Below, piece after piece: positions 63,464 through 64,000 of a stretch of DNA of 64,000 nt. The stretch covers positions 496,001-560,000 of the forward strand of contig NZ_FTPQ01000002.1 in assembly GCF_900156435.1 (NCBI RefSeq), read 5' to 3'. Origin of the DNA: Microbacterium sp. RU1D (lineage in GTDB: Bacteria; Actinomycetota; Actinomycetes; Actinomycetales; Microbacteriaceae). The translations under genes were made by a program, and so were the position numbers. How positions within the stretch are numbered: the stretch's first letter is position 1; each line of letters starts with the position of its first letter. The notes below the pieces were generated by a model that worked only from the letters and a program-made list of their open reading frames with translations, made no database searches and had not been told where the DNA came from.

Positions 63464-64000
63464 ATGGCTGAGAAGGTGCACCGCATCCACTCCCTCCCGA
63501 ACGACGCCCCCTGGATGGGCGGGCTGCCCCCCGTGGGCTCGGAGGAACACCCGCGTACCATCCGCATGCTCGACCGCGTGCTGGCTGTGCAGCGACCCGT
63601 CGTGATCGCCCATCTGCGCGGCATCCGCCTCCGGCATCCGGACGCCTCGGTCGACGAGATCCTGAAGATCCTCGAACGCCGCTACCTCGCCGCCGTCACG
63701 ACCGGCGGAGCGGCTGTCGGTGCGACCGCGGTGGTCCCGGGCGTCGGTACCGGGGTCACCCTCGCGCTCAGTGGCGCTGAGACTCTCGGCTTCCTGGAGG
63801 CCACCGCACTGTACGCGCAGTCGGTCGCCGAGGTGCACGGCGTCGCGATCGACGACCCCGACCGCGCCCGCGCGCTGGTGCTCGCCCTCATTCTCGGGAA
63901 GGAGGGCGTCGACCTCGTCTCGCAGCTCGCCCGACAGGCCGCCGATCGTGGCGCGACCCGCTCCGGTTCCTGGGGCGAGATGGTCACGAAGACCCTCCCG
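63464..64000 (+). CDS. Hypothetical protein, 3' end beyond window
   Basis: The first 179 codons of a gene starting MAEKVHRIHSLPNDAPWMGG. Residues 79-112 (AAVTTGGAAVGATAVVPGVG followed by TGVTLALSG) form a glycine-rich hydrophobic hairpin, suggesting membrane insertion. The rest is helical and soluble-looking. EcsC-type proteins have a similar glycine-rich core, but I am not confident of that link. A ribosome binding site lies inside a perfect hairpin just before the ATG. Confidence 0.75.
   Translation, partial: MAEKVHRIHSLPNDAPWMGGLPPVGSEEHPRTIRMLDRVLAVQRPVVIAHLRGIRLRHPDASVDEILKILERRYLAAVTTGGAAVGATAVVPGVGTGVTLALSGAETLGFLEATALYAQSVAEVHGVAIDDPDRARALVLALILGKEGVDLVSQLARQAADRGATRSGSWGEMVTKTLP

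Noticed and set aside
63464..64000. Assignment of the last gene to the EcsC family
   Set aside because: Only a glycine-rich hydrophobic hairpin is suggestive, and the C-terminus is missing. It was left as hypothetical.

Overview
The window is high-GC (about 70%), gene-dense actinobacterial chromosome, most likely Microbacterium or a close relative in the Microbacteriaceae. The evidence is conserved core order (prfB-ftsE-ftsX-smpB-ssrA), a tmRNA tag ending FALAA, a DUF3039 protein, a fructose PTS with a DeoR regulator, the LigD/Ku pair, and many genes whose start codon lies 6-9 nt after a TAnnnT -10 box (leaderless transcripts). I see no insertion sequence, prophage, rRNA or CRISPR array.

Layout. 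1-4.0 kb: a minus-strand fructose operon (DeoR regulator, fruK, fruA, then ptsH cut by the window edge). 4.2-6.7 kb: a small protein, a lipoprotein, tRNA-Gln and gltX. 6.7-11 kb: LysR regulator facing a class V aminotransferase, an MFS transporter and an FAH-family hydrolase. 11-24 kb: branched-chain amino acid and serine synthesis on the minus strand (ilvD, ilvB, ilvN, ilvC, then serA, leuB, ilvE), interrupted by an MFS/TetR efflux pair and two small membrane proteins. 24-26.4 kb: trehalose synthesis (otsA, otsB). 26.6-30.5 kb: a keto-acid CoA-transferase/thiolase operon facing an IclR regulator. 30.5-35 kb: MarR/MFS pair, alpha/beta hydrolase with a 20-G tract before its start, a damaged HNH/DUF222-like gene ending in a 29-bp repeat array, and a Nudix hydrolase. 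35.2-43.2 kb: tRNA-Lys, hisN, a lipoprotein, yaeQ, ssrA, a SIMPL protein, smpB, ftsX, ftsE, prfB. 43.3-49.4 kb: MFS, DUF1275, a secreted M28 peptidase, an MDR oxidoreductase, tRNA-Leu, DedA. 49.6-53.2 kb: Ku and LigD, divergent. 53.2-58.5 kb: CDF exporter, rdgB-rph-murI, pncB, DUF3039. 58.5-62.5 kb: an ABC permease and an ATPase carrying a very long disordered N-terminus. 62.6 kb to the end: a nucleotidyltransferase and a truncated gene of unknown function.

How the genes work together: ilvB/ilvN, ilvC, ilvD and ilvE form the full valine/isoleucine route, with leuB for leucine. ssrA and smpB form the ribosome-rescue pair. FtsE/FtsX form the divisome ABC module. Ku and LigD form the two-component end-joining system.

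The most unusual signals are not conventional genes. (1) The heptamer GGATGCC/GGCATCC recurs on both strands inside and between genes, against the prevailing codon choice. In one place an inverted pair forms a terminator stem. (2) A family of palindromic CTTCGACRRGCTC elements sits between genes. (3) Tandem repeats of 17, 19, 29 and 59 bp, and two diverged copies of gene 3' ends, lie at or just beyond gene ends. (4) A 20-G homopolymer precedes the start of a hydrolase. (5) An ABC ATPase carries a 537-residue basic-then-acidic extension.
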